Below are positions 49,256 through 63,000 of a stretch of 64,000 nucleotides of DNA, one piece after another (positions within the stretch are counted from its first letter, which is position 1; the number at the start of each line of letters is the position of its first letter). The translations under genes and the position numbers were made by a program. A model generated the notes under the pieces. That model searched no databases, was not told where the DNA came from, and worked only from the letters and a program-made list of their open reading frames with translations. The DNA is from Setophaga petechia (Eukaryota > Chordata > Aves > Passeriformes > Parulidae). The DNA lies in contig JANCRA010000061.1 in the NCBI GenBank assembly GCA_024362935.1, forward strand, positions 3,348,001-3,412,000. The letters are read 5' to 3'.

Positions 49256-50318
49256 ATGAGATTTCTCCACTTTGCTGGAGGGTTTTGAAACTACTTTGTC
49301 ACAGCAGCATTCCCATTATTTTACTAGACAAACGACCTCATGTTGAGAGAGTGGAAAAAGGCAAGTTCTTGTCAGTTAGAAGATCACTGATGAGGGACAT
49401 GGTTTTCATCTCCAATTAAAGGAACATCATGCAGAAAACATTTTTCAGTGGCCCATCTGCAGCGACGAGAACCTCAGCAGGTTTTCATCTCTGCTATTGA
49501 TGAGTAACTGTCATTGCATGATACATTGTGATTTTTTAACCTTTGAACATTCTGCTGCAATGTGAGGTAAATGCTGGGGTGTGCACAGGTGGGACCCACA
49601 TTGTGTCTGGTGTGTCCCCTGCAGCTGTTCAGCCCAGCCTGGCCTCTTTACACACAGAGCTCAGGTCCCTTGATGTTTTAATCACCCTTTATCTCCTTGA
49701 TTAATGACAACTGTGTGTGCTCTGTGGCAAGTAAAACAGCCAAGAGATTGGTTGCAGGTCTGTTTCTAACATACCAGGAGTCAATCTTGTAGAGTATTAA
49801 GGAAGCAAAAGGAATGGTTAAAGTAAAAGGGGGAAATGGTAAAACGGGATCAGGAAAAGAGTTGATATTTTGAGAGCTCATTCTCTCGTCTCATGTGCAA
49901 TGGACAGTTCCCAGCTGGGGCTTTGGAACTGGAATTTAATTTGTGTTGTCAGAGTCATTGCAGATACCAGAAATGATTCTTTAACAAGACTGACTTCATT
50001 TCCCCTCATTTTTAAACCCTCCTTTCACTGGCAGGAACATAGGAGAGGCCATAGTAATGCTCATGGTGCCCTTATAATTCCTCTTTACCATCCAGGTGTG
50101 AACCTGAGCCCACACCTTAAGCAGGGTCTGGAGCAAGTGGCTGACACTGAGCCCTTTGGGCCAAGCCCACAGGGAAAATGATACTGCTGACTTAGGCATG
50201 AGGAAAAAGAAATATTTAAAATTCACTTGGCTTTTTCATTACTGCAAATTATTTGGGTTTGGATGAGCTTCCCTCCAGCAAAATAAAATAATTTATTGCT
50301 CTGCAGGCTTTAAAAATG
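49256..50318. other. Non-coding DNA, no gene recognised
   Basis: Nothing recognisable beyond short open frames. Confidence 0.5.
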
Positions 50319-50372
50319 TTTTTTTTTTTCATTTTTTTCTTTCTTTTTTTCCTTTTTTTTTTCCCTCTCCAG
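50319..50372. repeat. Long T-rich/polypyrimidine tract ending in CAG
   Basis: About 50 bases are almost entirely T and C, ending in TTCCCTCTCCAG. The tract could be a simple repeat, a poly(A)-derived retroposon tail read in antisense, or a 3' splice site. No open exon follows it clearly. Confidence 0.7.
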
Positions 50373-50837
50373 AAACGTAATGATTTCTTGGGTTTGGTTA
50401 TTGTATGCTGGTGCATGATGAATAGACACATGCATAAATTGCTGAACATGACTATTTTTGACTATTACTGGGCACTACAAACTGTAATACACCTTTCCTC
50501 TCTATGTCACTGCTATATCCAGTCCAGCAGGATCAGACACAGCAGCAGGTGTTGGGAAGCCCATTATCAATTTCCCTAATGCTTCCATGCTGCAATCATT
50601 CATCTGTCTCCTCATCAACCAGATATTAATGTGACATCTGTTGTACCTAATTCCCACCCCCATCCATATTCCCTGCATGCTAACAATGCATCCTGCTTAC
50701 AGTGTCAGTTTCACAGAGAATGTGCCATTTCTGTCAGCATTACAGCGTTATTTATTAGAAGGAAAAATTTTAAAAGGTTAAGGATGACACTCTTTCGGGC
50801 TTCCAGCAGTATTTCAAATATATGAGGCCATTTTAAC
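50373..50837. other. Non-coding DNA, no gene recognised
   Basis: No recognisable gene or repeat. Confidence 0.45.
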
Positions 50838-51030
50838 AGAATCATTGAAACACAGAATCCCAGAAGGATTTGGGTTGGAGGGGACCTTAAAGATCATCTT
50901 GTTCTACCCCTTGCCATGGGCTTCCTTCCACTCCTTCCACTACCCCAGGTTGCTCCAAACCCCATCCAATCTGGCCCTGAACACTTCCACAGACAATGCA
51001 GACACAGCTTCTCTGGCAACTTGCTTATCC
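50838..51030 (-). mobile_element. CR1 LINE 3' fragment, antisense to the plus strand
   Basis: The plus strand reads AGAATCATTGAAACACAGAA, then GGTTGGAGGGGACCTTAAAG and AGATCATCTTGTTC, with CAGGTTGCTCCAAACCCCAT further on. This is the reverse complement of a CR1 3' end, including its degenerate tail. It is diverged and inactive. Confidence 0.88.
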
Positions 51031-53083
51031 TAATGTATTTTTCTGAATGTATTTATCATCTCTCCTGTGTATCTATCTAAATAATTGCCACCAATATTCA
51101 ATGAGATCCCTGAATGCAGCTCAGGTGGTGAGCTTTGATGAGTCTCTGAATCAGTATCAAGCAGATGGAATTACAGTTATGTCTTACCAACACATTAGTT
51201 TGCAATATCTGATTGTAGCAAAACCCATTATCTATGGTCATGGGGAGACCAGCCATTCCACTTCAGCTGATTCTCCTTATTATATCTTATAACTAATATG
51301 ATAGGTGTTGGTAGATACTTCATCACCAGCCTTTCCAGATGAGGTTCTGTCTGGACTGAAATCGTGTCACAAAACTTCATGCACCATCTTTTTTGCATAA
51401 ATATGCAAGAACTCTTGACCCAGGTCAGCAGCACGCCAGAGCAAAAAAAGAGAGATGTTTTTCCAATCTTCATGTTTTATATTTTTATTTTACTATTTTC
51501 TTATCCCACAGAAAATAAGTGTAGGGGAGTGCATCAAATATGTATTCTGGTAAAGTGTGATTTTTTTCACATAAGCATGTTTTGTCTGGGTTGCAGCACA
51601 CTGAAAACCTTCTGTACAGGCAGAAGCTGAATCCAGCACAGGACAGGCCTTTCATCACAGTTTTCTTTCAGTATTGTTTATTTTAGAATAACTGACAAAG
51701 CCTCTGACTAGACCAATATCAAAACTGAACCAATTTTTTTTTTAAAGAGCATTGTAAGGTTTTGTTTTATTATATTTCTTTCTCAAGTTTGCATGGTATC
51801 TATAAAATGCTAGGATGATATGCTAAATATATACATTGCTACAATCTAACCTTAAAACTTTCTTATGCAATAATTAAAAACTACTGAAGTTGTGATTATT
51901 TTCCCCCATTTTAAAACTGTCATTTCAGGTGACAGATTCCTGCAGAGTAGGCATTTTAGTTTCAAGTTATCTACATTTTTAATAGAAACTGCTCCATCAA
52001 ACTGAATTGAAGACCCTATTCATCTGTCTCTTCAGAAGAATGCACAGAAAATAAAAAAAATGAGTAAACTATTTGAAAGCTTCCTTATTCAAAACCCATT
52101 GTGTTCAATCTGCAAATAAATGTATTTACAAATACTTATTTACAAATCTGGTGGGTTTTCAGATAGATCAAAGATAATAAGCAGTATGTCGCTTACCACA
52201 TTGTGAAATTTTGGCCATTTATAATGCAGGGTGTAGGAAGAGGCAGTCTGCTTGAGGCCATGGTTATGTAATCAATTAAATTCTTATTCATTTTCTTCAG
52301 TGAGACAAAGGCTTCCACCATAGTTACTTATCTATTTCCAGCTCTTTTCTTCCAGGCAATAACCAGTAATCAGAAGTTCATTTAAGGTTTCATGGCAGTT
52401 TAATGACAAGCAAAAGGGTTCATTCATTTATTCTGATTTTAATATCGGGTAATGGAGGGATTTATTAAATCATCCCAGAGGTTAACCAGTTACCAGATCT
52501 CAAAGTGGAAACTTCACATTTCTACTTCTAGCTTTAGTTTCAGCCTGTAACTTGTACTTAAAATAACCTTAAGCCAGAAATGGGTTGACCCAAAGCCTCT
52601 TGAAACAGGTAGAAAGTTTGTATCAGCTATTCTTTTACAGGGGAAAGAACAGCTCTGGGGACTGAAGACTTTCTTGTACTTTGCTGTTAGAACCACTTTT
52701 AGCACTTGCACTTCATCAGGGAAAATTATTTAAGGTGAGTCTTATAGTGGTTGTGTGTAAATGACTTGTAGAATGGTGCTTGCATTCATGAAATGCTGTA
52801 ATCAGGCCAAGTTCTGCACAGCAGACATGGCTCCCCTTGGTCTGGGAGGAAGTAATGGGAGAAAATGAAGGATGGAGCAGCAAGAGCTGAGGCCACAGCT
52901 GTTGCCTCAGCTCTGCAAATCTTTCAAGGTAGGCAGCTCTGCACTGGGTCAGTGTTTAAACATGAGTTGGTGTTAGCAACAGAGCCCTGGATATCTTGTT
53001 TGCTTTCTTCATGACTTCCATTAGCTGTGTTTAGATTTTCATTTAAAAAACCCAAACAAACTGGGAGGGGTTTCCCTCATGAC
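51031..53083. other. AT-rich non-coding DNA, no gene recognised
   Basis: No gene, CR1 tail or RNA feature recognised. Confidence 0.5.
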
Positions 53084-53126
53084 TAATAATAATAATAATA
53101 ATAATAATAGTAATAACAACTAATAA
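53084..53126. repeat. (TAA)n microsatellite
   Basis: About eight uninterrupted TAA units are followed by imperfect copies. This is a trinucleotide simple repeat, probably length-variable. Confidence 0.9.
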
Positions 53127-54366
53127 TTGCCTTCATGAGAACCAGTCACTGAGCCTTGTTGGATCATGGCCTTTCTTTTCCATGGGTTACTTCAGCTGCA
53201 GGCTCCGTAGCTTCATTCAAGGCATGTCTGTTTATCAAAGGCTTGTCTTTTTGAGCCCACATTTTAATCCTGGCCCTTGTTTGCACAGTGAGGTGGTTTT
53301 AACTCAGACATGTGAAGGGCAGAAGACAAATGCTTCCACAAATTGATTTCCTGTATTAATTATACTGTTTGTGTTTCAGCACCTCAAAGATGACCATGAT
53401 AGAAGGGGATGCTGAAGCAGAAATTGAAGGATGGGAAAGGGAGAGATCTCATGACTCTCTTAAGTGATTTCTGGTAGCCCCAACTTAACTTAAGTGAATT
53501 AGTTAAGACCTCAGTCACTGATTTGCAGGAAGCTGGAGGCTTCTGAAGGAATGCTGTAATCTTGCATTTTAAATGCTGATGATGTCTCCTTGTTCACTCC
53601 TGTTACATGGCATAGAGCAGGAACACACTTGAGGTTCCTTCCTAGGCCCTCTTTATTTTGCAGAACTAGAGGAACAACTGTAATTTCAATCTGGGTGACA
53701 ACTAGCCAGAGATTCATTAGCAAAGCGCATCATTTAGCTGGGGAAAACCTGGCACTTACAGCAAACTTTGAACTGGCCTGCTGAGCCAGCAGGGTCACCC
53801 CAGCACTTTGGAATGGGAAGGTCAGAAACCATTCATCTGGAGGCCTCAGCTGAGCGAGCAGGGACAAAGGGTTTAAAGGAAGATGGGGAGCAATTTCAGT
53901 GAGTCTGTGGATGCACAAAAAGTAGGGATTGTTTCATTGACAAAACAACAGCCTGGTAGAGGCAGGAAAGTGTTCAAATGATTAGAAGGCTGCTAAAAAT
54001 GGGGATGAAGTTGATTGTCCTTTGTGCCTCATGGGTGTGATAGGAAGCAGTCAGTTTAGCACAGCAAGGGAAGTTCCAGGTGGTGAGACTGGAACAAGGG
54101 GACTGATATGGAGCAGACTGGGGACTAAGCAGAATCTGTGAGTGCCAGGGGTTCAGAGGAAAAGATCAGGCAAACACCTGTGCTTTTTCCTTACTTATGG
54201 CACTGAGCAACCTTCCTGCTGTGTTTTCTGCTCACCCAGAGATGACATAAACATTACTGCTTTGTCAAAGCAAAGAATGGTTAAATAGGTGAATCTGCTG
54301 GCTCTGGTCTTGTGCCTTTATGTTCTGCCCTTACTTTCTGCTTGTGGTGACTCAGAGACAGCCTGA
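53127..54366. other. Non-coding DNA, no gene recognised
   Basis: Short open frames only; no repeat family recognised. Confidence 0.45.
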
Positions 54367-54420
54367 GGGAGAGTTGTGCTACTGACTTTCCCCATGATCT
54401 TGACCCCAGGCTCAGAGCTG
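54367..54420. mobile_element. Possible MIR-like SINE fragment, inverted partner of 49209-49245
   Basis: On the minus strand this reads TCAAGATCATGGGGAAAGTC and continues with the same 37-bp sequence as 49209-49245. It is preceded by a GAGCCTGGGG element. The flanks outside the 37 bp differ. Confidence 0.35.
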
Positions 54421-56116
54421 CTGGCTGCCAGCTCTCCTCTGCATTGTCAACATATTTGGAGAGGTCTGTGGGTTCACAGGAGAGGGGAACAAACACACCA
54501 TAATTCTTTCAAGAGAGACAAGAGGAAAGAGCCATCATAGGGCTCTTACTGACCAAGCCCATGGGCATTGGGAATGCCAACACTGCTGCTCTGTTCCTTG
54601 GGGAACAGGGAGACAGAAGGAATGGTTTTGGAAGGGTCAGGTACAGAGCAGGGTGGTAACTTACAGTTTATGCTCTATTCTGAGGCTCTCATTTCTCATT
54701 CTGATCAGCTCTGTAGTAATGAGAATAAGAGGAGGTAAAACACAATTGCTGCTATGAAATGGCAAAACTTTATGGAGTCAGAATGAATGGCAGAATTTTT
54801 ATGTCTGCACTTCAATTTTATAGCTGAAACATTGCCATCCTTGGAAGACATGGCAATTTGTCATTCCGTTGTCTATATCAGACTTTACTGCAGCATTTCC
54901 CCTCCCTGTACAGTTAACCAGAACCAAACTTGAGGAAAGAGAAGGACACAGTGCAAATGTTCCTAAATATTCTCAGGTTTTGGAGAGGAATAGAAGATTA
55001 AAAACCATCTACTATTAGCTTTTGCCTCTTTTCCTCCACACTGTTTCTGCAAGAAACCTCTTGCAGTAGAAAGAGTAACCTCAAGTCCATCTTCTCTGGA
55101 GATAAAAGAAACTGTTTAAAGCCTTGTTTGCAAGAGTCACATAAAGGCACCACTTTGTTAAGGTATTGGCTGTGCCAATGTGTGGAGCATACTTGTTTAG
55201 TTGGGGCACAGCACTTCTGGTTTATCTTGAACAACCTTGCATGCAGTCCTGCTGTGTATTTTCTACTGAGGGTGGTTTCTAGGAAAGGACAAGAGAAAAG
55301 TTTCAGTGTGTATATCAGGAACAGAAATATTCCTGCTCCTAAACAGTGCCAGGAAAAAATATCTCTTGGAGTCAAGGGATTGGACATCCCATGGGAACCA
55401 GCACGTGCTTAAGAGGATTTTTAAGATTTTATAGAGAATGCCTAAAGGGAAAAAAATGACGACTTTGTCATAAATCACCGTATGGGTTGATGTAGAGAGA
55501 AATTCAAACTCAAGCTGCTATTTGGACAGCAGAAGGAGGTAAGGTTAGGAAATCCTGACCAGAAAAGTGGGTTCTAGGGAAGCTGTGAGAAGCCCACTTG
55601 GAGTGGGAGCAGTTTCTTGAGCTGGTAGGAGCTGTGCAAGATCTAATGAGATAATTTACAGGGATGCAAAGCAGAAATCTGCATTTGGTGGAGGGAGCTG
55701 AGGAGGTGTTTGCAGTCAGAGCAGCTTTAGTAGTTGGCTGGTTGGATAGGACAGTCTGTGGCACAGCAGGGACAGACAGCCTGCTCCACTCAGCTTGGAC
55801 CACCTCACTCTGGGGGTACCTTACAGAGCTTTTGTTGCTGCTACAGGATTACTATTGCTCCTATTTATCCCTTAAAGCAATATTTGCCCGTATACCACTC
55901 TAGGTCTTTCCTTAATTCATTTTATGAACAATTTGGAGACTAGGGGCATTTAGCACCAAATTTACACGCGCCTTGGCCCTGCTGTTGTGACGGTGCATTG
56001 TATTTTATAAACTGCCTCTGTGAGTTTAATGCTGAAAAAACAAGCATTAATGGCATAATTAATGGCAAAAATGCCAATTAATGGCAAAAAGCAAGCTCCT
56101 GGGTCTCAGGAATATG
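54421..56116. other. Non-coding DNA, no gene recognised
   Basis: Open frames on opposite strands around 54998-55412 overlap and carry no domain. A short series of TAATGGCA repeats lies at about 56045-56090. Confidence 0.45.
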
Positions 56117-56184
56117 GCACTCAGCTTTTTCTGCTTGTCTCCTTCCCAATGCACTCAGCTTTTTCTGCCTGTCTCCTTCCCAAA
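56117..56184. repeat. 34-bp tandem duplication
   Basis: The unit starts GCACTCAGCTTTTTCTGC and ends GTCTCCTTCCCAA. It is present twice head to tail with one internal mismatch and one at the end. It is a simple local duplication. Confidence 0.9.
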
Positions 56185-57240
56185 AGTAGATCCTACATTT
56201 GTAAGGAGCAATGAAACTTGCAGCTGAAAACCTGCTCATTAGTTGTTTCAGAATGGTCAGGAGATCTGTCCCAAGAGGTCACTCAGGAGCAGCTAACCTG
56301 CACATCTCTGAATGACGGTTGCTAGAAAATAAAACTGATAGAAAGCTATGCTAAGTGTGCCCAAAATGTTATCATTTGTGGCCATGGCTAAAATAATTGC
56401 TCAGCTCTAAACAAACCACACTTCAGCAGTCAACCCATTAACTGCACCACCAGCAGCTTGGGAAGGATGACAGTAGAAATCCATACAGGTAAGTACCACA
56501 GTATTTCTTGGCACTGGCCTCTCTGTGAAACAGAGTGCACTTGTCATCTGAGTCTGGAGACAGCTCCCACTTCCCCAGGAGGGACTAAGACACGAGGTTT
56601 CCTCTCAGAAAAAAAACTGATTTACATTATAAGGCAAATATTTTTTCATTCTTAGGTTCTGGCATGAATGGCTGCAACTCAGGGGATCAGAAGGGGAAAA
56701 CTGTTTTTCCTTTTTGGAGTGCTCAGAAGCCCCTGAAGAGCCTTGCTTCAGTGGGTGACTGAACTCTGTCATGCTCCATTGTTGATATGGCCTTGTGAGA
56801 ATGCTCCAACACCTCCTGAGGGTCTTCCCTCGAGTGCCATCGCAGTTCAGTGAAATTTGCATTGGTCTCCAGGTGAACAGAATGTGACATCAAATGTGCT
56901 GCAACAGTAGCATGAAGACAAATGTGACAAATGGAGCAAGGAAAATAGGAAGTACAATTTAAGGAGGAAGGGAGCAAGAATTAAGGAAGAAAAGAAGAAC
57001 AATTCATAAAGCAAGACATTAATGAATTAGTCTAGGAGCAAGAGCATGCAAGACAAGGTGAGTTTGTCTAAGAATCAGGTCTTGAAATTGCACTGAGTTT
57101 GGGATTTAGAAGAAGGGGACAGCCTAACTATTGTAGAGGGGTTTTCTTCCTCCATTTCACCTGAAGAGCTGACCAACAAACTATTCCCCATGCTTGTTAA
57201 TTAATTTGCCTACTTGAACATATATGGCAGTGTGTTTTTA
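56185..57240. other. Non-coding DNA, no gene recognised
   Basis: No gene or repeat family recognised. Confidence 0.45.
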
Positions 57241-57259
57241 TAAGTTTTACAGTTATTTT

Positions 57260-57910
57260 ATTGTAAAAGTTAGTTATTCAATGTTAGTTAAGTACAATGG
57301 CTCAGCCCCTGTACTGCTGTTTTATCCCCTCATGACAGTTTCTCCCCAGCTGTTCACTCCTAAGTTTTTCCTCCACTTGGCTGTCACTCAGTGTGTCCAT
57401 CTCCCTGTTCCTCCCTTCCTTTCCTTGTATGGCCCTGTCAATCCAAGTTGTGCTTCCCCTGCTCGCCTGTCTGTCAACCCAGATCCACCCATTTTATTCC
57501 AGAATGTTCTATGTCAGTCACCCTGGTTCTAACAATTGATTTGTCCTTAAGCCTTCTCCCCTCCCCTGTGTTAACTCTATTGGATTTGTCAGGCTCCCTG
57601 CTCCTCCCCAAGTGTTTCCCCATTGGTTGTGTGATGTTCCCACCCCGTATAGGGGCTCTCTTTTCTTTGTCACTCATCCCCCGACTCCTTTGCAGTAACT
57701 ATTGTTTTGACTGTGTTTTTTCTCCCTCAGTCCTTTGCCTTGGTGTCCTTGTGGTGTTCTGCTGCAGCGTCACCCTGAAAGGCCTCGGCAGAAGCTCAGG
57801 GGCAGTCTCTCTTGTGTCCCTCTGGTCGCTCAGGGAGCTTTGCTAGGCGGCATTCCACCGCTCCGTGACCGCAGGAGAGCCACGAGCATGTTCCCAGGAA
57901 TCAAATAAGC
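57260..57910 (+). mobile_element. LTR-like segment with promoter motifs (possible solo LTR)
   Basis: The segment differs in composition from its AT-rich flanks: pyrimidine-rich in its first half, CpG-richer at about 57740-57890. It carries CCCATTGGTTG (CCAAT box in inverse orientation) near 57617 and CCGTATAGGGGC (TATA-like) near 57646, in the usual order of an LTR promoter, and a late AATCAAATAAG near 57900. No terminal repeats, target-site duplication or viral genes were found. A 151-codon open frame inside it shows no protein features. It could instead be an old non-LTR promoter region. Confidence 0.35.
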
Positions 57911-60900
57911 AGAGATTTTCTACTTCTACGTATGGAAGAAAATTTAACTTTCAGTAATTACGGAATGTTAGAATGCGAAGTTTCTGCTCTGACAGCCTTA
58001 CCAAAAAAACAGAAAAAAAAAAAAGAAAAAAAAGTTTAGGAATTTCCAGTTTAAGATTTATAACAAAAGACTGGAGAAAATAAACACTGTGGAGTGTGTT
58101 CCTCTTTCATGAGGAATGTTTACATATTTGACTTTGGTTCCAAGAGCCAATGCTGAGATATTTTGTGATCCACAGCATCTCCATAGTTCCTTGAAGAGTG
58201 TAATTCTGATGCTTTATGATCAGATTTTCTTCTAGAAAATTTTTCTGGGTTCAGCTAAACTTGCACCTGTGCCTAGAAGTCACCCTTTTATGTTTTATGC
58301 ATGCAGCTATACCCCAGTGTTCCTAGCTGCTAAGTAGCTTTTTTTTGCTGTTCCGTAATAAACAGGAGAAAATTGACTTAGCTGTGGCTAGGAGGTGTTT
58401 GAGGAGTACACATTTGTACAGAAAAAAACCATACTATAGTTTTCTGAGTTTTTTTCATAAAATAATAAACCAACTAGGCAAAACTTTGTTACTTGCTTCC
58501 TAATATGTTGAAATAATTTTTTTTTTGTAGACAGGGAAAATTTTCTTGTTTTTTTTCCTGAGTTAAAAGACATTTTATGTCGTCAACTCCATATATTTTC
58601 CATGAGGCTATTTTTCTCTAAGCTCACGCATGACATAAAGCTAATCAGCTCCAAAGTTGATGACACTTGGAAAGGCTGATTGTAGAGCTTAGCAGCAATA
58701 GGAGAATTCAAGGGAGCTGATTCTTTTTGCCTGAGCTCTTTTTCATTACTGTGCAAGAGCAGTTCCCAGCGGAGCCACCCTCAGGGGGATGCAGGTAGAG
58801 GAAATCTTCTCTTTCATCCACAGATCTGTTATTTGTGACACTGCTGTGTATTTGGCTGAGGAGAAGAGAAGAACCCTCCTCAGGCCAAGCTGCTTCGTTC
58901 CCAATTTTCCAATGCACTCTAGCCCCAGTGTGAATACAGCTTTTTTGCCAGAGATTTGGAAGTAAGAAGCAGGCATCCTGTCATGGAACAGGTTAATGAA
59001 ATTTTGTATCCTACCCCGACTGCGCAGAAAACCATCTAGATAAGCCTTGGGTTTGTTTTCAGGGCTGTGCGACACTGAGTGGGATGGCATGCAGCTGTTC
59101 CCATCTGGGAGGTGCTTCTGTTGAGTTTTATTTTAAGATCCTGGATAATTAAGGGAACCAACGGGGTAACTTCTTCTAGAAGGAAAGAAAGGAAGGCAAA
59201 CTTTCACCTCCAATTATGCTTCAGCATGTCAGAGAAAAGGGAGGGAATGACAAAGCTGAACTCCTTTCAGGACTGGTAAAGAGGGTTTAATTGTTTTGTT
59301 TGGTTAGAGCACTGAATACCTATTTCTACAGGGGTGTAAGCACTTTGAGACAAAATTAACTCTCACAAGGACAGGAACTGGTGATTTCTGGGCAGGCACA
59401 CCTTATCAAGTACAAAGCCATTACAAAGAAGACAGCTTTGTACTGGTGCCTGCTATTCCAACAGCAGCACAAGCCTGTGAGTCACAAACCACCAGTACAA
59501 AAAACCCCAGAAGCAGCTCTGGCCAAGTGCAGCCTGGGCCCTTTGGGGACGCTTCCAGGCTGTTTGCCTCCAAAGCTGCTGCTGAGGTCTTATTAACTTA
59601 GTACTGGGAAAATATTATTCATAGGCGTAGGGAACCTTTTGAGGCCCTGGACAGAACCAAGAGCACCCAAAATGGCAGTGATCTCCAGAGAAAGGTGGGA
59701 TCAAACGAAATCTACTTTATACTCATGGGCAATCTTCCCAAGTGGGACAGAAGGGCAGGGTGAGCCTGAGGAGCACAGGAAATTGGTTGTGATGGTTGTT
59801 AAGACTTTATCAAGCCAGAAAGAGAACATCTGGGCAAAACAGGGTTTTGTCAGCTGAAAGATGCAGGAAAACTAAAAGAACATTTGCAGCAAATAGACAG
59901 TTGGCACAAAACTCAGATTTTTTTTGTTTGTGTCAGTGACATCTCTTTTAAGACAAGATCAGCCAAAGATTAAAAAGGTATCAGGGACTACATCAATAGC
60001 TGCAGGGATAATGAGAAAATACATTAATAGAAAATTACTTAAACATGCAAAGCTCAGTCAGATTCATCTGCTATGGCTGGATCCCTATATAGAAGCACTG
60101 TTGAATTGTTTAACCCTGCATGGGCCAAGGTCACTAACAAAAAGATCTTGAGAGTCAAATATACTGCTTTTGGGGGAAGGCAAAAATCTATAATGAGGAA
60201 GAAAAATCATGTTAATTTGCTGGTGTAGAAGTATTTTCTGGCAGAGGTGACACTTTGCTGTGGAGGTGCCTTGGCCAGCAGTGTTTCTCTCAGAGTGTTT
60301 CTGATGTCTCCACTCTCCAGTGTCTAAGAAAGGAAAAGCTAGGAGCATACAATCTTCACATTCTGTTTGAGACTGCACTGCCTCTGCAGACAATAAACCA
60401 GTATTTTAATCTCTCTGCTCTTTTGCAGAAATGCAAATATCTCACATTGCTCTGGAGATACTACATTAAATACCAGAAATCTGGTTTGAAAACAGGGCAA
60501 AAGAGAAAATAATTGAGACAGTTTCAAGTTTGAGTGTGAAGGAAAACAAAGGCACATGGCTGCAGGTTTCTGCAGCAAACTCCAGCAGGCATTCAATTGC
60601 TGCAGTTCCCTCCCTACTCACAACCCCAGAGGTGGATGTGGACACCCTCCCAGATAAGTGTTCTTGTGCTTATAGAAGGACGAAGCAGTAACACAAGTGT
60701 AGCAGAGAGGAAGTCTGTTTTCTGTCACAGAAAAATGTTGAAGACTTGTCCAGAAACAAAGCTGCCTTGAGAGGTGGCCACCCCCAGAGCAGCAGCTGGG
60801 AAGGATGCTTCATCATAAAACAAAACCATCCTGCCATGACCTCGGCTGAGGCAAATGACTACTAAATCAACTTGGGTTATTTAACTGCCAGCATCTTCAT

Positions 60901-63000
60901 CTGCAAAACCAGGATCTGCCTTTGTAACTCCTCACAGGGCTGGTGGCAGTAATATTTCCTAATGCCAATTCTGTGCCCTTGCACCCTAAATATCTAATTC
61001 TCCATGTTTAGGAATGTAGAAGTGATTAGGCAGATGAATGAGGCAGCACACTCCCTGTGACTAATTCTCATTTAAATGTGCAATATTGTGGCTAATAAGA
61101 ATGCTCAGAAACTAGATTTAATTCTCTGATGAATGCACTGTTTTCCTGTAAATATAGATATTTCAGGGAGGGTGATTGCCTGTTTGGGAATAAGGGGCTT
61201 GTGAATAAAGTGACTATTCTATTATTGCAGCACTTGGCAAAGGAGAAGAGAAGATCACATGAACCAAGAAGGGGAAAAACAACTGAATGGATGTGTCAGA
61301 AGCATTACTTAGTGAGCAACTGGAGAGATTGGCAGAGTAGGAAACTTTTTCATGGTGAATTGCAGAATGACTCTTAAAAACAACCTGGACAAAACCAGAA
61401 AAAGGTCTCTATTTAGAATAGAGATGTGACTTTAATGTGACTATTTGCAATGGATATTGGACTTGAAACCCAGTATAACTGAAAAGAAAAATTTAAGTGC
61501 CCATCTGCAGCGTTCAGCTTATTGCAGTATGATTCAATTTGGAAATCACAGGAAGCTGTACAGAACATCTGTTGTCAGACAGGACTGTCAGGGTTCTGAA
61601 GAACAGACAAAATTATTAGATTGTGGCTGGAATTCATGCAAAGCCAAAATAAACTTTTGTTCCTTTGAGTGCAGAATAGTTCTGGTTTTAATTTTCTTCC
61701 AACAACAGAATCTAACTGCAGCCCAATGGTGAGCTATCTGTCAGCAGGGAAAGAAGACCTTTTCTGAGTGTTTTCATTGGAAAAACCCTTCAGAAGATTG
61801 TTTTTTCCTGTGAATGGAGTAATGGGAGAATTGAGACAGAATGGTGCTGGTGCTATTCCCCATGGCAGGGCCAGAGTATCACTGATTCCTGTATGAAATT
61901 CAAATCACAAAGCAATGGTTCAACACTTAGTGGCAGCACCTCAATGAGCCTGCAATGGCTTTTGCATGCAAGAGCTTGGAAATGAAGGCATTTCTTAGGT
62001 GGATTTCACAGGTTGTTGGCAAAATGTGTGACCAAATATTAGTTTATATGTAATTGTGGGCTACTAAATGCTTCCTTGATGGCATTGAGGTGTCAGCTTT
62101 AGTTAGCAGAAATTTACGTCTAAGAGCTTGCTGTGTACAATTACTTGTGCCAGCCTGGAGCCTCTTTATTCTAAAAATCTCTTCAAGGAAAGGACAAAAA
62201 TGGAGCAGTCTTCCTCTGAGGAATCAATTCATATAGTGGCCAGAGGTAATTTTAGTATTCTTTACCAAAGGAATATAAAGAAGCTCCTCTATATACTAAA
62301 ACAATGTTTTAGTTTTTTAAATTCTTGAAGGTAGCGATTCTAAGTTACACATGGTGGCAAGTAGGCACTGGGATGTGCACTGGGTAGATATTTCTCTAAC
62401 CCAGCATTACATTATGTTTTTAAATAACCTCAAGTAGTAAAAAGTACTTCAGCCCCCAGTACTTCAGCCCTGATCTGCAGAGACAGCTGCAAGCAATATT
62501 CTGTATTTCAGAAATGTTTATTTATTGCCTACACAGAAATATTGCAACAGCAAGACTCAGGATGTGCTCATTCCTCAGAGGAGCCTGTCCCATTTAGACC
62601 TCCTGAAATTCTTCTTACTGGAAGTCAGCAGATCTCACTACAGAAGGTTCTTCTGTCCTGGTGTGTGAGGCTTGCAATGTGCAAGATCTCAGCAAAAGAG
62701 CTTGTTCCACCTAGACAATATCAAATTAGTAATAATAGAACATTGACACGACTTGTAAGGAAGAAATAATAGATAAGCATAATTTCATTTAATATAAACA
62801 ATAAGCAGTTCTATTTTGTTCAAAAATTTTTAAAAGTGGTTGACACAACCATCCTATTTCTATGCACTTCTTCCTGCTGGAGTGATTAAATGAAAATTAT
62901 ACAGTATGTGTGGTAAAATAGTGTGCTTACATATCCATACATATAGTGCATGAAGTTTTACTAAGGACTGATTAAGGAATGCAGTAATTTCAGCGACTGC
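57911..63000. other. AT-rich non-coding DNA, no gene recognised
   Basis: An A-rich run lies at about 58003-58035 and a T run near 58518-58527. Remaining open frames are short and featureless. Confidence 0.5.

Noticed and set aside
57391..57846. 151-codon plus-strand open frame
   Set aside because: Low-complexity Ser/Leu/Pro/Cys translation of a pyrimidine-rich, LTR-like segment.
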